Source: Candidatus Gastranaerophilales bacterium | GTDB taxonomy: Bacteria; Cyanobacteriota; Vampirovibrionia; Gastranaerophilales; Gastranaerophilaceae | NCBI GenBank assembly: GCA_944325635.1 | Contig: CALVBD010000001.1 | Span: 248,001-312,000 of the forward strand | Reading direction: 5' to 3' | DNA length: 64,000 nucleotides | Program-made: the position numbers and the translations under genes | Notes under the pieces: generated by a model | The model's database searches: none | Told to the model about the DNA's origin: nothing | What the model saw: the letters and a program-made list of their open reading frames with translations, nothing else | Part shown: piece by piece, positions 44,936 through 53,725 of the stretch | Layout of the letters: each line of letters opens with the position of its first letter | How positions within the stretch are numbered: position 1 is the first letter of the stretch

Positions 44936-45403
44936 ATGGAATTTAATGCAACATTTTTAGTTTCAATGATTAGTTTCCTCATATTCACCTTTATTATGAA
45001 TATGATATTCTACAAACCTCTGGGTAATATCATATCGGAAAGACAGGGATTTATTGACGAAACTACAAAAGTTGCACGAAATATGTCTGATGAAGCCGAT
45101 AAAATTACGGCAGACAGAGAACTAAAACTTAATAAGGCTCATGATGACTCCAAAAAGTTAATCAATGACCGTGTAGCTGTAGCAAAAGAAGATTCTCAAA
45201 AGCGTACGGATGAAGCTAAAAAACTCAGCAATGAAAATATTCTCGCTGCAAAAAATGAGCTTAACGCTCAGGCTGAACAGACAAAAGAAGCTCTTAAAGG
45301 TAACATAAAAGAGCTTGCAGAAAATATTTCGCAAAAAATTCTCGGTGAATACACTCCGATTAACGATGTTAACAGTGAAATCATAAATAAGGTAATCAGT
45401 TAG
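44936..45403 (+). CDS. atpF2: ATP synthase subunit b' (second b-type)
   Basis: A 155-residue stator subunit with an N-terminal helix (about 8-28, FLVSMISFLIFTFIMNMIFY). A long coiled coil follows (DADRELKLNKAH-like region rich in Lys, Glu and Ala). Two different b-type genes in a row are typical of cyanobacteria and chloroplasts, whose first copy is b'. It starts 1 nt after the atpE stop. Confidence 0.87.
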   Translation: MEFNATFLVSMISFLIFTFIMNMIFYKPLGNIISERQGFIDETTKVARNMSDEADKITADRELKLNKAHDDSKKLINDRVAVAKEDSQKRTDEAKKLSNENILAAKNELNAQAEQTKEALKGNIKELAENISQKILGEYTPINDVNSEIINKVIS

Positions 45404-45404
45404 A

Positions 45405-45914
45405 ATGAAAGAGTTTATAGAAATATGGGATTTAATAGTCAGGAGTAATACTTTTAATTTTGTATTACTTGTGGCAATATTCTGTTTTTTATTCAAAAAA
45501 ATCAACGTTTCTCAGGTAATTACAAAGTTACAGCAGGATATTATTAACACAATAGAAAGTGTTAAAAAATCCAAAGATCTTGCCGGAGAAAAATTGTCAC
45601 AGGCTAAAGATTCCGTTAAAAATCTTGACAAAGATATTCAAGCTCAAATTCATCAAGCTGAAGCTACGGCAAAATCAATTTCTGATTCTATTTTTAATAA
45701 CGCTGAAAAACGTATCGAGATAATAAACGGAAATGTTGATAAAACTATTGCCACCGAAGAAAAAAGCTTATCGGCTAAACTTACGGAAAAAGCTGCTGCT
45801 GCTGCAGTTGCTATTGCTAAAAACCATATAATTAACACGCTTAAAAACAGACCCGATTTGCATGATAAATATATTGGTGAAAGCATACAAGAATTAGACA
45901 GGATACAGTTGTAA
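45405..45914 (+). CDS. atpF: ATP synthase subunit b
   Basis: A 169-residue second stator subunit. The N-terminal hydrophobic segment (about 14-31, TFNFVLLVAIFCFLFKKI) leads into a coiled coil (QLQDIINTIESVKKS-type helix to the end). It starts 1 nt after the preceding stop. The pair b'-b forms a heterodimeric peripheral stalk. Confidence 0.87.
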   Translation: MKEFIEIWDLIVRSNTFNFVLLVAIFCFLFKKINVSQVITKLQQDIINTIESVKKSKDLAGEKLSQAKDSVKNLDKDIQAQIHQAEATAKSISDSIFNNAEKRIEIINGNVDKTIATEEKSLSAKLTEKAAAAAVAIAKNHIINTLKNRPDLHDKYIGESIQELDRIQL

Positions 45915-45917
45915 ACT

Positions 45918-46475
45918 ATGAAGAATTCAACAGAACATATTTCTATTTCCGCAAAAAATTATGCTAACGCTCTCATAGGAGTTGTGAATGATAAACAATC
46001 GACATTTGAGGAAATTAGCAAGGATTTTGAAAACGTCCGTCAAATCCTTAATATGTCACCGGAATTAAGAGAAATATTAAATAATCCGACAGTATCTTAT
46101 GAAACAAAAATAGATATTGTCAATGAAATCTTTAAAAATGAAATCAGTACTACTATGCTTGATTTTATAAAGATTTTGATTGAAAAGAAACGGTTTGGCG
46201 AATTCTCGCAAATTTACAGAGCTTATATCGACAAATTAAATGAATATTATAACATCCAGCCGGTAAAAGTTATCTCTGCAATTGAATTGTCGGAAGATGA
46301 AAAACAGCAGGTTGTAAAAAAACTTGAGACAAAGTTAAATAAGACAGTGCAGCCTGAATGGCAATTAGATGATGAAATAATTGCAGGACTTGTAATAAAA
46401 ATTGATGACGATGTTATTGATATGAGTATTAAAAACAGATTGGCTAAACTAAAAAAAGATTTGATGTTAAGGTAA
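45918..46475 (+). CDS. atpH: ATP synthase delta subunit
   Basis: A 185-residue stator cap that links alpha3beta3 to the b stalk. Visible are the N-terminal helical bundle (SAKNYANALIGVVNDKQ, LREILNNPTVSYETKIDIVN) and the C-terminal beta-strand region. The latter has KVISAIELSEDEKQQVVKKL, then EWQLDDEIIAGLVIKIDDDV. It sits 3 nt after atpF. Confidence 0.94.
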   Translation: MKNSTEHISISAKNYANALIGVVNDKQSTFEEISKDFENVRQILNMSPELREILNNPTVSYETKIDIVNEIFKNEISTTMLDFIKILIEKKRFGEFSQIYRAYIDKLNEYYNIQPVKVISAIELSEDEKQQVVKKLETKLNKTVQPEWQLDDEIIAGLVIKIDDDVIDMSIKNRLAKLKKDLMLR

Positions 46476-46490
46476 GATAAGAGGTTAAAT

Positions 46491-48002
46491 ATGGTACTGA
46501 TAAAACCCGATGAAATAAGTTCAATTATAAAAAGTAAAATTGAAAACTATGAATCAACAACCGAAATTTCAAACACTGGTACGGTAATAGAAATCGGTGA
46601 CGGTATTGCAAGAATTTATGGCTTAAGAAACGTAATGGCCAGTGAACTTGTTGTATTTGATGACGGCAAAGACACGCTTGGTATTACTCTGAATCTTGAT
46701 GAAGATAACGTTGGTGTTGTAATTCTTGGTGAATATACACAGATTAAAGAAGGGATGACAGTCAGAACAACCGGAAGAATTGCATCTGTTCCTGTTGGCG
46801 ACGGATTAATCGGAAGAATTATTGACCCGACTGGTAAGGCAATTGACGGCAAGGGCGACTACGAATATACAAAAACAAGACCTATTGAAAGAGTTGCTCC
46901 TGGTATTGTTACCAGAAAATCTGTACATCAGCCTCTGCAAACAGGGTTAACTTCAATTGATGCACTGACTCCTATCGGAAGAGGTCAGCGTGAGTTAATT
47001 ATCGGTGACAGACAAACCGGTAAAACTGCAATTGCTGTTGATACAATCATTAACCAAAAAGGTAAGAACGTAATTTGTATATATGTTGCAATCGGACAAA
47101 AAGCCTCAACAGTGGCACAAATTGCCAAAACTCTTGAAGAACACGGCGCTATGGATTATTCGATCATAGTTTCTGCTACGGCAAACGAATCGGCACCGTT
47201 ACAGTATATTGCACCGTTTGCGGGTGTCGCTGTTGGTGAAGAATTTATGGAACAGGGCAAAGATGTCTTAATTGTATATGATGATTTGAGTAAACATGCT
47301 CAGGCATACCGTGCAATGAGTTTGCTTCTGAAAAGACCTCCTGGACGTGAAGCATATCCGGGCGATGTATTCTACCTGCATTCAAGACTTCTTGAACGTG
47401 CGGTAAAATTAAACGATAACCTCGGAGGCGGAAGTATTACTGCACTTCCTATTATTGAAACACAGGCAGGCGACGTTTCAGCATATATTCCGACTAACGT
47501 AATTTCAATTACTGACGGTCAAATCTTCCTTGAAACTAACTTGTTCAACTCAGGCGTAAGACCGGCAATCAACGCAGGTATTTCAGTATCACGTGTAGGC
47601 GGTGCCGCACAGACTAAGGCTATCAAACAAGTAGCAGGTAAATTGAGACTTGACCTTGCACAATTCAGAGAATTGGAAGCTTTTGCTCAATTTGCATCAG
47701 ACTTGGATCAGGCTACTAAAAATCAACTTCTCCGCGGTGAGAAATTGACTGAAGTGTTAAAACAGCCTCAATACACACCGTTGAGTGTAGCTGAGCAGGT
47801 AAGCATTCTGTTTGCTGCAAACGAGGGCATTTTAGATGATATTCCTAATTCGGATATTTCAAGATTTAAAAAAGACTGGTTTGTACATTTGAATGCTAAC
47901 TTAAAAGAACTCGTAGATAACCTTAATGCAGGCAGTGCACTTTCTGATGAAGATAAAAAACTTCTCAAAGAGCAGCTTGAAGCATTTAAGAAAACCTTCT
48001 AA
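46491..48002 (+). CDS. atpA: ATP synthase alpha subunit
   Basis: A 503-residue, non-catalytic nucleotide-binding subunit of F1. Walker A is [11 protein letters not shown] (about 170). Other conserved parts are [30 protein letters not shown] and [25 protein letters not shown] precedes the ATG. It is full length. Confidence 0.98.
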   Translation: MVLIKPDEISSIIKSKIENYESTTEISNTGTVIEIGDGIARIYGLRNVMASELVVFDDGKDTLGITLNLDEDNVGVVILGEYTQIKEGMTVRTTGRIASVPVGDGLIGRIIDPTGKAIDGKGDYEYTKTRPIERVAPGIVTRKSVHQPLQTGLTSIDALTPIGRGQRELIIGDRQTGKTAIAVDTIINQKGKNVICIYVAIGQKASTVAQIAKTLEEHGAMDYSIIVSATANESAPLQYIAPFAGVAVGEEFMEQGKDVLIVYDDLSKHAQAYRAMSLLLKRPPGREAYPGDVFYLHSRLLERAVKLNDNLGGGSITALPIIETQAGDVSAYIPTNVISITDGQIFLETNLFNSGVRPAINAGISVSRVGGAAQTKAIKQVAGKLRLDLAQFRELEAFAQFASDLDQATKNQLLRGEKLTEVLKQPQYTPLSVAEQVSILFAANEGILDDIPNSDISRFKKDWFVHLNANLKELVDNLNAGSALSDEDKKLLKEQLEAFKKTF

Positions 48003-48016
48003 AAGGAGAATTTATC

Positions 48017-48226
48017 ATGAAATGTTACAATCATCACGATAGAGATGCATTTGGAATATGTACTGTATGCGGAAAAGGCTTATGCCTTGAATGCATGAAT
48101 AATCAGAATGCAGTTATTACATGTAATGATAAAAGCTGTATCGGTAAAGTCAATCGTACAAAATTGTGGAGAACATTTTTGTATATAGTACTGGTAGCTT
48201 TGATTTTATTACTTATTTTTGACTAA
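48017..48226 (+). CDS. small B-box-like zinc-finger membrane protein
   Basis: A 69-residue protein. The N-terminal zinc-finger pattern (CYNHHDRDAFGICTVCGKGL, CLEC, then CNDKSC) resembles a B-box. A C-terminal membrane helix follows (about 50-68, TFLYIVLVALILLLIFD). An AAAGGAG site precedes the ATG. It lies between atpA and atpG (14-nt and 17-nt gaps), where cyanobacterial operons have nothing. Such fingers bind metal and proteins. A role in ATP synthase assembly is inference from position only. Confidence 0.8.
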   Translation: MKCYNHHDRDAFGICTVCGKGLCLECMNNQNAVITCNDKSCIGKVNRTKLWRTFLYIVLVALILLLIFD

Positions 48227-48243
48227 TATAACGGAAAAAATAT

Positions 48244-49173
48244 ATGGCAAATCTTAAAGATATAAAAAACAGAATAAAAAGTGTTGAAAGTACCAAGAAA
48301 ATAACCCGTGCAATGAAAATGGTTGCTGCGGCAAAAGTAAAAAAAGCGGAAAGTACTGTAAAAGCTTCTCGTCCGTTTACGGCAGAGTTAAATTCAATGT
48401 TCAAAAAATTGTTGAATTCAGTTGGTTCATACAGTGCAACAACACTCAAGATAAAAAGTGCTGTCGACAACTATCCTGAACTTTTGCAGGCAAGGGAGTT
48501 AAAATCAGCAGGGATGCTTGTTATAACCTCAAATAAAGGACTTGCAGGTGCTTATAATGCAAATGTGGTAAGAAAAACACTGAAAAAAATTCAGGAATAC
48601 AATGAAAAAGGTATTCATGTTGTACTCTTTATTATTGGTCAAAAGGGCATTTCAGCGTTAAAACGTAAAGTTGAATATTTTGACTGTGAGATTGCCAAAA
48701 CATATCTGGATGTAGCAAATAATCCATCAGGAACATCATGTTCTCTTGTGGTAGAGGATTTAGCCGAATATTTTGTTAATAAAAAAATTGATAAGATTGA
48801 GGTAATTACAACAAGATTTAAAAATATGATGAGTTATTTTGTTGAAGAGTGGGAAATTCTTCCGCTTCAAAAATCTGAAGAAAAACAGGAGAAATCTCAT
48901 GACAACATAGTTGATCCGGTTATGGAATTTGAACCGGACATGCATCAGGTATTACAGAAAGTTGTACCTATGTATATAACAAACATAATTTATCAATCTA
49001 TTCTGGAAGCCCAGGCAAGTGAACTTGCATCAAGAATGACTGCAATGTCTGCAGCGACAACTAATGCGGAAAAAATGATTAACACGCTTTCGATTGAATT
49101 TAATAAATCAAGACAGGCTGCAATTACACAAGAAATTGTTGAAGTTGTATCAGGTGCTAATCAGGTTAACTAA
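48244..49173 (+). CDS. atpG: ATP synthase gamma subunit
   Basis: A 309-residue rotor shaft. The N-terminal helix starts ANLKDIKNRIKSVESTKKIT, then RAMKMVAAAKVKKAE. The central fold has LVITSNKGLAGAYNANVVRK. The end is ELASRMTAMSAATTNAEKMI. The redox-regulated Cys insertion of chloroplast gamma is not present. It is last in the operon; beta and epsilon genes are not in the window, as in cyanobacteria, where they form a second operon. Confidence 0.95.
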   Translation: MANLKDIKNRIKSVESTKKITRAMKMVAAAKVKKAESTVKASRPFTAELNSMFKKLLNSVGSYSATTLKIKSAVDNYPELLQARELKSAGMLVITSNKGLAGAYNANVVRKTLKKIQEYNEKGIHVVLFIIGQKGISALKRKVEYFDCEIAKTYLDVANNPSGTSCSLVVEDLAEYFVNKKIDKIEVITTRFKNMMSYFVEEWEILPLQKSEEKQEKSHDNIVDPVMEFEPDMHQVLQKVVPMYITNIIYQSILEAQASELASRMTAMSAATTNAEKMINTLSIEFNKSRQAAITQEIVEVVSGANQVN

Positions 49174-49197
49174 AATAAATTTAATACTAAATAAAAA

Positions 49198-49229
49198 AGT
49201 CCCGTTAAAAATCTATAGCGGGACTTTTT
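49198..49229 (+). terminator. rho-independent terminator of atp operon
   Basis: AAGTCCCG and CGGGACTT form an 8-bp stem with an AT-rich loop and a TTTTT end, 25 nt after the atpG stop. Confidence 0.85.
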
Positions 49230-49260
49230 GTCAATCATTCTGTTTAGGGAATTATATACA

Positions 49261-49511
49261 AGTTTACACCAAATAATATCAAAATTGTCACCCTGAACTG
49301 GCTGCAAAATCAGTTGAGCCGAATGGCGAAACGTGATTTTATGCCCCTACCTGGCGTTTCAGGGTCTCGTTGTTTGGAGATGCTGCAGTTCGTAAGGACA
49401 GGCTCACTCAAAATTTTTAAGAGCCTGAAACAAGTTCAGGATGACAAAAATTTTGGTTCGCTTTGTCAAACAAGTTCAGCATGACAGTTTTGCGCGTATT
49501 TAGTGTAAACT
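49261..49511. mobile_element. 251-bp MITE-like inverted-repeat element
   Basis: The ends AGTTTACACCAAATA (49261-49275) and TATTTAGTGTAAACT (49497-49511) are inverted copies with one mismatch. The inverted match continues, without gaps, over 41 bp (32 of 41 identical), including the pair TGTCACCCTGAACT and AGTTCAGCATGACA. The interior carries CTGAAACAAGTTCAGGATGACA-like palindromes and no gene. No clear target-site duplication was seen. Confidence 0.7.
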
Positions 49512-49526
49512 GCTAAATCTCTCTGT

Positions 49527-51224
49527 TTAATCATTTAAAAACTTGCTTTTATCAAGTGCATAATTTGAAGTAAAATTTTGTTTTCCTCCAACAGAAACTG
49601 CTGGCTCTGGAGATTTATCAGAAACCGAGGTACTTGTTTTCTCCTGGGCTGCAAGTTTGGCAAGCCGTTTTGCTTCATTTTTACGCGTCATATAATCATT
49701 CAATTTCGGAATTCCAAAGCCGAGTACAATTGCTGAATATGCGTATCCGACAAGCTGTGCTATATTCAGATGACGTAGTTTTACGCGGGTTAATTTATCT
49801 TCTTTTGGCAAGAGTTTCATCAATTCTTTAAACGGCAGAGCCTTTCCGTCTTTTACAGTTGAAATTCCGTGTTTTTCAAGTGCGGAATAGAGGACTTCAT
49901 CCCTTGTTTTAAGACTTGAATTAGTAAGCCATTTCATAAATCCTTCACCGTCTTTTTTAGCCATATTGATTAAAGAACCGCTCTTATCTAGAAGTTTAGC
50001 GGTACCTTTTGTGATAAGGCTTCCCAGAACGAGAAGGCTTGCAAAACCTAGTGTATCTTTAACTGCGGATTCTCTGAGTTCATCCTTGTCGCGTGCAGAT
50101 ATCAAACGAGATGCAATTGTTATTCCGTAAACCATTTTTAACTGGTTAATGGTCGGAAGCATTCCCTGAAATTGAACTTTTGACATAAGTTCTTTCGGTT
50201 TTGTTGTAATTGTCGCAATTGCAGCTGTTGCAAAGATTAATCCTGCAAGTATTTTTTCTAATTTAAATTGGGCTGAATTATCTTTCTGACGACCAGGAAC
50301 TCCGACAAAGCCGTCCTGACCTGTTTTCTTTTTGGTAAGATACATATTCAAAGGCTGAACAGACACCCCGAACAATGTCGCAAAACCAAGCCCTGCAGCA
50401 GCTCTGTGCAGGTTAAAGTGCCTTAGAGATTTTATAAATTCATTTGATTTTAAATCAGAAGTTTTTTCAAATATTTTCTTAACATCTTCAGTCTCAAAAG
50501 ACTGCATTATGTTATAAATATTTGAAATCATATTTTTTAAACTTGTTTCAGATTCCTTATTAAAGGCTGAAAGTTTAACGCTCTTTTCTCCGCCAGTCGA
50601 GGAGGTAATCACAGAATAAATATAATCACGTGCTTCTTTATCGAGTTTTTTCAGAGATTTGTCGCTTAATTTTTCGTGAAGTTTTTCAACGACTTTAGCA
50701 CGCGCGTCCTCTTTAATTCCAACCCAGCCGGTTTCTGCATCTGCTTCAGAATTCCTTACTTTTATACTTTCTAATATTTTATTTAAGGAATTTTTCAGAG
50801 GATCACTAGCCTTAGATTGCACTGACTCGTTATGAATATTTGCGATAATATCAATAGTATTGTTATCGGCAAAAATATGGTTCATATTAAAGCCGTATTT
50901 ATTTTTCAAAGTATAAGCAAGTGCAGCGCCTGCGACAGTTCCGTATACCCCGACCATTGCATGGTTAAATGTTCCTGCGGATTCTCTTCTGCCTGTTTCA
51001 ATACCCGCAAGAGGACCTCTTTTGTGAAAATCATAAATTGTACGCGGCAGAACCATTGTGCAAAGATCCATTGTATTTGCACCGATTGCCTGATTTACAT
51101 CAAAAAATCTTAACGCTGTTGTTCCTGCAAGTGCCGCAGTGTCCGCAAAGCCTCTAAATCGTACATCTTCTTTGCTTTCTTTTTTACTATTTATATTTTG
51201 CGGGGTTATGTGCTGAACTTTCAT
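49527..51224 (-). CDS. large membrane protein, paralogue family A (first)
   Basis: A 565-residue protein that I do not recognise. After an N-terminal MKVQHITPQN start and a VRFRGF motif it has several hydrophobic segments. These lie at about 20-45, 98-118, 280-300, 360-380, 400-420 and 500-520. Conserved parts shared with the next protein are LCTMVLPRTIYD, ETGRRESAG, GVSVQPLNMYLT and FQGMLPTINQLKMVY. The last, Lys-rich 40 residues are polar. AAAGGAAA precedes the ATG. It starts 11 nt after the neighbour's stop, so both are co-transcribed. Confidence 0.7.
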   Translation of the reverse strand: MKVQHITPQNINSKKESKEDVRFRGFADTAALAGTTALRFFDVNQAIGANTMDLCTMVLPRTIYDFHKRGPLAGIETGRRESAGTFNHAMVGVYGTVAGAALAYTLKNKYGFNMNHIFADNNTIDIIANIHNESVQSKASDPLKNSLNKILESIKVRNSEADAETGWVGIKEDARAKVVEKLHEKLSDKSLKKLDKEARDYIYSVITSSTGGEKSVKLSAFNKESETSLKNMISNIYNIMQSFETEDVKKIFEKTSDLKSNEFIKSLRHFNLHRAAAGLGFATLFGVSVQPLNMYLTKKKTGQDGFVGVPGRQKDNSAQFKLEKILAGLIFATAAIATITTKPKELMSKVQFQGMLPTINQLKMVYGITIASRLISARDKDELRESAVKDTLGFASLLVLGSLITKGTAKLLDKSGSLINMAKKDGEGFMKWLTNSSLKTRDEVLYSALEKHGISTVKDGKALPFKELMKLLPKEDKLTRVKLRHLNIAQLVGYAYSAIVLGFGIPKLNDYMTRKNEAKRLAKLAAQEKTSTSVSDKSPEPAVSVGGKQNFTSNYALDKSKFLND

Positions 51225-51235
51225 TTATGTTTCCT

Positions 51236-52945
51236 TTATGAGTTAAAGAATGCCTTAAACGGCGGAGTTTTGGTTACCTTCCCGGAAAATTGCTGTGCTG
51301 CCGGATTTGTCTGAGCTTTAATTTGATGTGCATCTTCGACTGTCTGATTTGCAGCCTGTTCTTTTTTTAGTGCTTCCAATCTTTCACGTTCTTTTTTATT
51401 AACCTGGGTTCTTGTGTAGACAGGAATAAATATCCCCAGAGAAATAAGTGAGAATGCAATATTTCCAAGCTGGCAGATTGATCTAAGGTTTTTGTTTTTA
51501 TTTCTCAGAACTTCATCTTTTATCGCCATAATTTCATCGGTCGACTTGATAGATGTATGTTTTGCCCAGTTCCAGAACCGCTTGATTATATTATCACCCT
51601 CTTTTGAATTTTTCAAGTGGGTCAGCAACTGTGAATCTTTATTGTATTTATCTAAGAGGGTTGCGATTGCTTTTGCCGCATAATCGCCTAAAAAATAGAA
51701 GCTTGAGAAAGTAGCAATATCTCGAATTGTGTTTTCTTTTAATTCATTTGAATCTTCAGAAGTTGCGATACGGCTGGAGAAAGTTGCGGCTGATATTATT
51801 CTTGCCTGGTCCATTGTCGGGAAGATGTTTTTAAACTGGAACATCTTGAGGCTCGGTCTGTCCATCCACATTGAAAGCCCAGCAACACCCCACATCAATG
51901 GCACCGCAAAGAATTTTTGCGCTGTTAATTTTTTCTTTTCTTCAGGTGTCAGAACGCGTTCTTTATCGTCATTGTAAATCGGAGCGCCTTTTTTGCCTGA
52001 AAGTTTATGAGTAATCCATCTGTTAATAGGTTGTGCAGATATCGCAAGCGGAATAATTACGCCAAGCCCTGCAATACTCTTCCAGTTAACAAGTTTCCTT
52101 GCACGCTTAAAGTATTCTGCAATATTTTTATCGTCAACATCAAGCTTTGTCACATTATGCAGAACTTTTGACATACTGTCGCAGAGAGATTGGAGGTTGT
52201 TTGAAAAATATCCTTTATCTCCTGCAAATTTGATGTTTTCAGAAATTCCTGTTCTTTTAATTATTTCCCTGTAAGCTTCTGCATTAATTTTCTTATCAGG
52301 GTTTTCCGAAACTATATTCTTAGCCCATTTTTTTAGAATATTAATATATTCATCATCATTAGCCAGAATATCTTTAAAATGTTTTTCGCCGCCCTTGTCA
52401 ATATCGCCCGTAACTCCGGAAATATTGTCAAAAGTATTTTTCAGAGTATTAAATATACGAGTTTCTTTATCAGCGCCTTTTGATTCTTTATAATATTTTT
52501 CAATTTTACTTAAAGCGTCGCCATTAGCCCAGCAGTGCGAAAGACCTGCCTTATGCTTTGTGAAATGCCCCATAATCGGTTTTTGCATTAATGATGCTAC
52601 ACCAGCTACAATAAAGCCCGGGATAAGACAGTTGATTATAAGCCCTGAAGATTCACGTCTGAAAGCTTCAAATCCTCCCTGAATATTTAAATGACGCTCT
52701 TTTTTCTCGTTTCCGTTTTCATCTTTTTTCTTTGAACCGATAAATGTTTCAAAGAAAGTTCTCGGCAGAATTGCCGTAGATAAATCCAGCACGGACACAT
52801 TAACCATAGGCTCTTTTTCACAAGCCTGAATACCTTTTATAAGAAGGTCACCAACACCCTTGAATGCCGGCTGCTGAGATTGATTTTTATGTATATCCTT
52901 TTTAGGGGTATATTGTTTTCCTGTTCCGCTAATCTTTTCAATCAT
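51236..52945 (-). CDS. large membrane protein, paralogue family A (second)
   Basis: A 569-residue paralogue of the preceding entry, also unrecognised. It starts MIEKISGTGKQYTPKKDIHK, then PAFKGVGDLL. Shared motifs are LDLSTAILPRTFFE, EAFRRESSGLIIN, AISAQPINRWITHKLSG and FKNIFPTMDQARIISAATFS. Both copies are multi-pass with long polar loops. The pair probably arose by duplication. No strong ribosome site is visible. A repeat-rich gap lies upstream. Confidence 0.7.
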   Translation of the reverse strand: MIEKISGTGKQYTPKKDIHKNQSQQPAFKGVGDLLIKGIQACEKEPMVNVSVLDLSTAILPRTFFETFIGSKKKDENGNEKKERHLNIQGGFEAFRRESSGLIINCLIPGFIVAGVASLMQKPIMGHFTKHKAGLSHCWANGDALSKIEKYYKESKGADKETRIFNTLKNTFDNISGVTGDIDKGGEKHFKDILANDDEYINILKKWAKNIVSENPDKKINAEAYREIIKRTGISENIKFAGDKGYFSNNLQSLCDSMSKVLHNVTKLDVDDKNIAEYFKRARKLVNWKSIAGLGVIIPLAISAQPINRWITHKLSGKKGAPIYNDDKERVLTPEEKKKLTAQKFFAVPLMWGVAGLSMWMDRPSLKMFQFKNIFPTMDQARIISAATFSSRIATSEDSNELKENTIRDIATFSSFYFLGDYAAKAIATLLDKYNKDSQLLTHLKNSKEGDNIIKRFWNWAKHTSIKSTDEIMAIKDEVLRNKNKNLRSICQLGNIAFSLISLGIFIPVYTRTQVNKKERERLEALKKEQAANQTVEDAHQIKAQTNPAAQQFSGKVTKTPPFKAFFNS

Positions 52946-53725
52946 AAATACTTTTTGTCTGGATTTATTGTTGTCTAATGTACACTTAATTATAACAACA
53001 CTACAATCGGATTAAAAGCCCTCAAGATAAAAAATTGCGCCATACGCCTTAAATGTAAAGAGAATATTAAGACAGACTTTTGCATTTTTTTATAAAAATA
53101 GAATAATTTTAAATAAAATTTTTAGTTTTGGAAGGAAATTTTAATAAACAAAAGTCAAAAACAGACAAATTTTCCGAAAATTTTGTCTATTTTAATTGTA
53201 AAATTTTGTAAAGATTTTTCTGGAGCGAAGAAAAAAGTATAGACAAAATATATAAAACTCTCTTTAAAACCATGACAATCATAGTAATAAAATTTGCACG
53301 TATAGAAATTTTAAAAGAAAATTTTATGAAAAATAAAGCAGACTCAAAGTGCCAGGAAGAAATAAAACCTCCCTTGAAAAGGGCATTGTTAACTTTTTAC
53401 TGCTATAAATTTTATTATTTTTGTCCTCCCCTTGCGGGAGGACCGAAATCTTTGATTTCGAGGAGGGGTAGCAATGAAAAGTTAACAAACTCCTAGAATA
53501 GGGGACGGGGAAAATTTTTGTCATTGCTAGCAATAGCGAAGCAATCCAGCCTTTTTTATAGTGAAGGGTGAAGGGTGAAGGGGCAGTTTAGTTGAAAAGG
53601 TTGAACGGATGAATAGTTGAAATGGGGACAAAAAACGCCTCCCTTACCAAGGGAGGTGGCGCGATAGCGCCGGAGGGATTTCATGTGAGCATGCGGCGTA
53701 GCCGCGATAGCGATTCTTAAAAAAC
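52946..53725. repeat. 780-bp gene-free, repeat-rich gap
   Basis: The first 330 bp are AT-rich and hold the promoter side of the membrane-protein operon. From 53340 the gap contains three repeat types. One is at 53425-53468: TCCTCCCCTTGCGGGAGG, then the stem CGAAATC/GATTTCG, then AGGAGGGG. A second, about 53521-53580, is an inverted copy of the 10621-10680 end. The third, 53638-53681, is CCTCCCTTACCAAGGGAGG with the stem GGCGC/GCGCC, then GGAGGGATT. Open frames here are not credible genes. Confidence 0.8.

Noticed and set aside
53272-53496. Open frame of 74 residues in the repeat-rich gap
   Set aside because: It crosses palindromic repeats and has no ribosome site or coding character.
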